Below, piece after piece: positions 63,960-64,000 of a DNA stretch of 64,000 nt (its first letter is position 1; each line of letters starts with the position of its first letter). The notes under the pieces were generated by a model. The model made no database searches, was not told the DNA's origin, and worked only from the letters and a program-made list of their open reading frames with translations. Source of the DNA: an uncultured Olleya sp. (GTDB lineage: Bacteria > Bacteroidota > Bacteroidia > Flavobacteriales > Flavobacteriaceae); assembly GCA_947503885.1 (NCBI GenBank), contig CANNFD010000005.1, positions 224,868 to 288,867 of the forward strand, written 5' to 3'. The position numbers and the translations under genes are program-made.

Positions 63960-64000
63960 ATGGCAGTATTAAAAGTAATTGAAGTATTATCAAACTCAGA
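63960..64000 (+). CDS. Dodecin-family protein, N-terminus only
   Basis: The frame from the ATG at 63960 runs off the end of the window after 13 codons (MAVLKVIEVLSNS). This start matches the flavin- or CoA-binding dodecin family (about 65-70 aa), which begins with such a beta strand followed by an SW-E-x-A helix; only the first strand is seen here, so the call rests on a short sequence. It is preceded by 120 bp of AT-rich DNA after the NifU-type gene. Confidence 0.5.
   Translation, partial: MAVLKVIEVLSNS

Noticed and set aside
1..64000. CRISPR array, prophage, transposase, toxin-antitoxin or defence island
   Set aside because: Looked for direct-repeat arrays and hallmark proteins on both strands; none seen. 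Gene content is core metabolism and envelope.

Overview
The window is a chromosomal segment of a low-GC member of the Bacteroidota, almost certainly a marine Flavobacteriaceae. Signs are AT-rich intergenic DNA without clear Shine-Dalgarno sequences, two promoters of the Bacteroidota form TTTG/TTG-N19-20-TAnnTTTG, signal peptides ending in xxAQ, type IX secretion parts (PorP/SprF, a PorG-like protein), GLPGLI and DUF5686 proteins, a short primary sigma factor without region 1.1, and the gene order porG-uppS-bamA-ompH-ompH. I cannot name the genus safely.

Layout. 1-8 kb: a cut GLPGLI gene, a secreted protein paired with a deoxynucleoside kinase, then a phosphate block (App1-type phosphatase, membrane pyrophosphatase, soluble pyrophosphatase). 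6.7-11.6 kb: methyltransferase, DUF5686 outer-membrane protein, pdhB. 11.8-22 kb, mostly plus strand: etfB-etfA, a bifunctional nuclease family gene, nucleoside transporter, thyA, a TonB-like protein, a 2TM-DHFR fusion, FAD oxidoreductase, fabD-lspA. 22-26.5 kb: galE, a sugar aminotransferase, waaA (kdtA), a lipoprotein and two tRNAs. 26.5-35.7 kb: mutS, a SpoU methylase, GyrI-like protein, folK-kinase fusion, AsmA, sigma factor, rpsU. 36-46.4 kb, minus strand: a lipoprotein operon whose first gene has an in-frame stop, murI, then the envelope cluster ompH-ompH-bamA-uppS-porG, nadK and a CBS protein. 46.5-52 kb, plus: pdxJ, hydrolase, small membrane protein, tig, clpP, clpX. 52-64 kb: OmpA-family protein, GH3-family enzyme, DUF2797 protein, gamma-carbonic anhydrase, a LytT/LytS-type two-component pair, SIMPL protein, PorP/SprF protein, NifU-type protein, start of a dodecin gene.

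Functional themes. Thymidylate, folate and deoxynucleotide supply recurs (two deoxynucleoside kinase domains, nupC, thyA, DHFR, HPPK). Envelope building is the second theme: BamA, Skp/OmpH, UppS, LspA, WaaA, AsmA, MurI and type IX secretion parts. Protein quality control (tig-clpP-clpX) is the third.

Most of the window is core genome. I found no CRISPR array, prophage, insertion sequence or defence island, and no convincing wholly new system. The best leads are modest: two copies of a roughly 90-bp palindromic intergenic element, one of which supplies a gene's stop codon; a second REP-like inverted repeat family; a surface lipoprotein gene cut by a single TAA; a shared upstream motif in front of two surface-protein genes; a membrane pyrophosphatase whose gate glutamate appears to sit in helix 5; and several domain fusions (2TM-DHFR, HPPK-kinase, secreted domain-CNT transporter).
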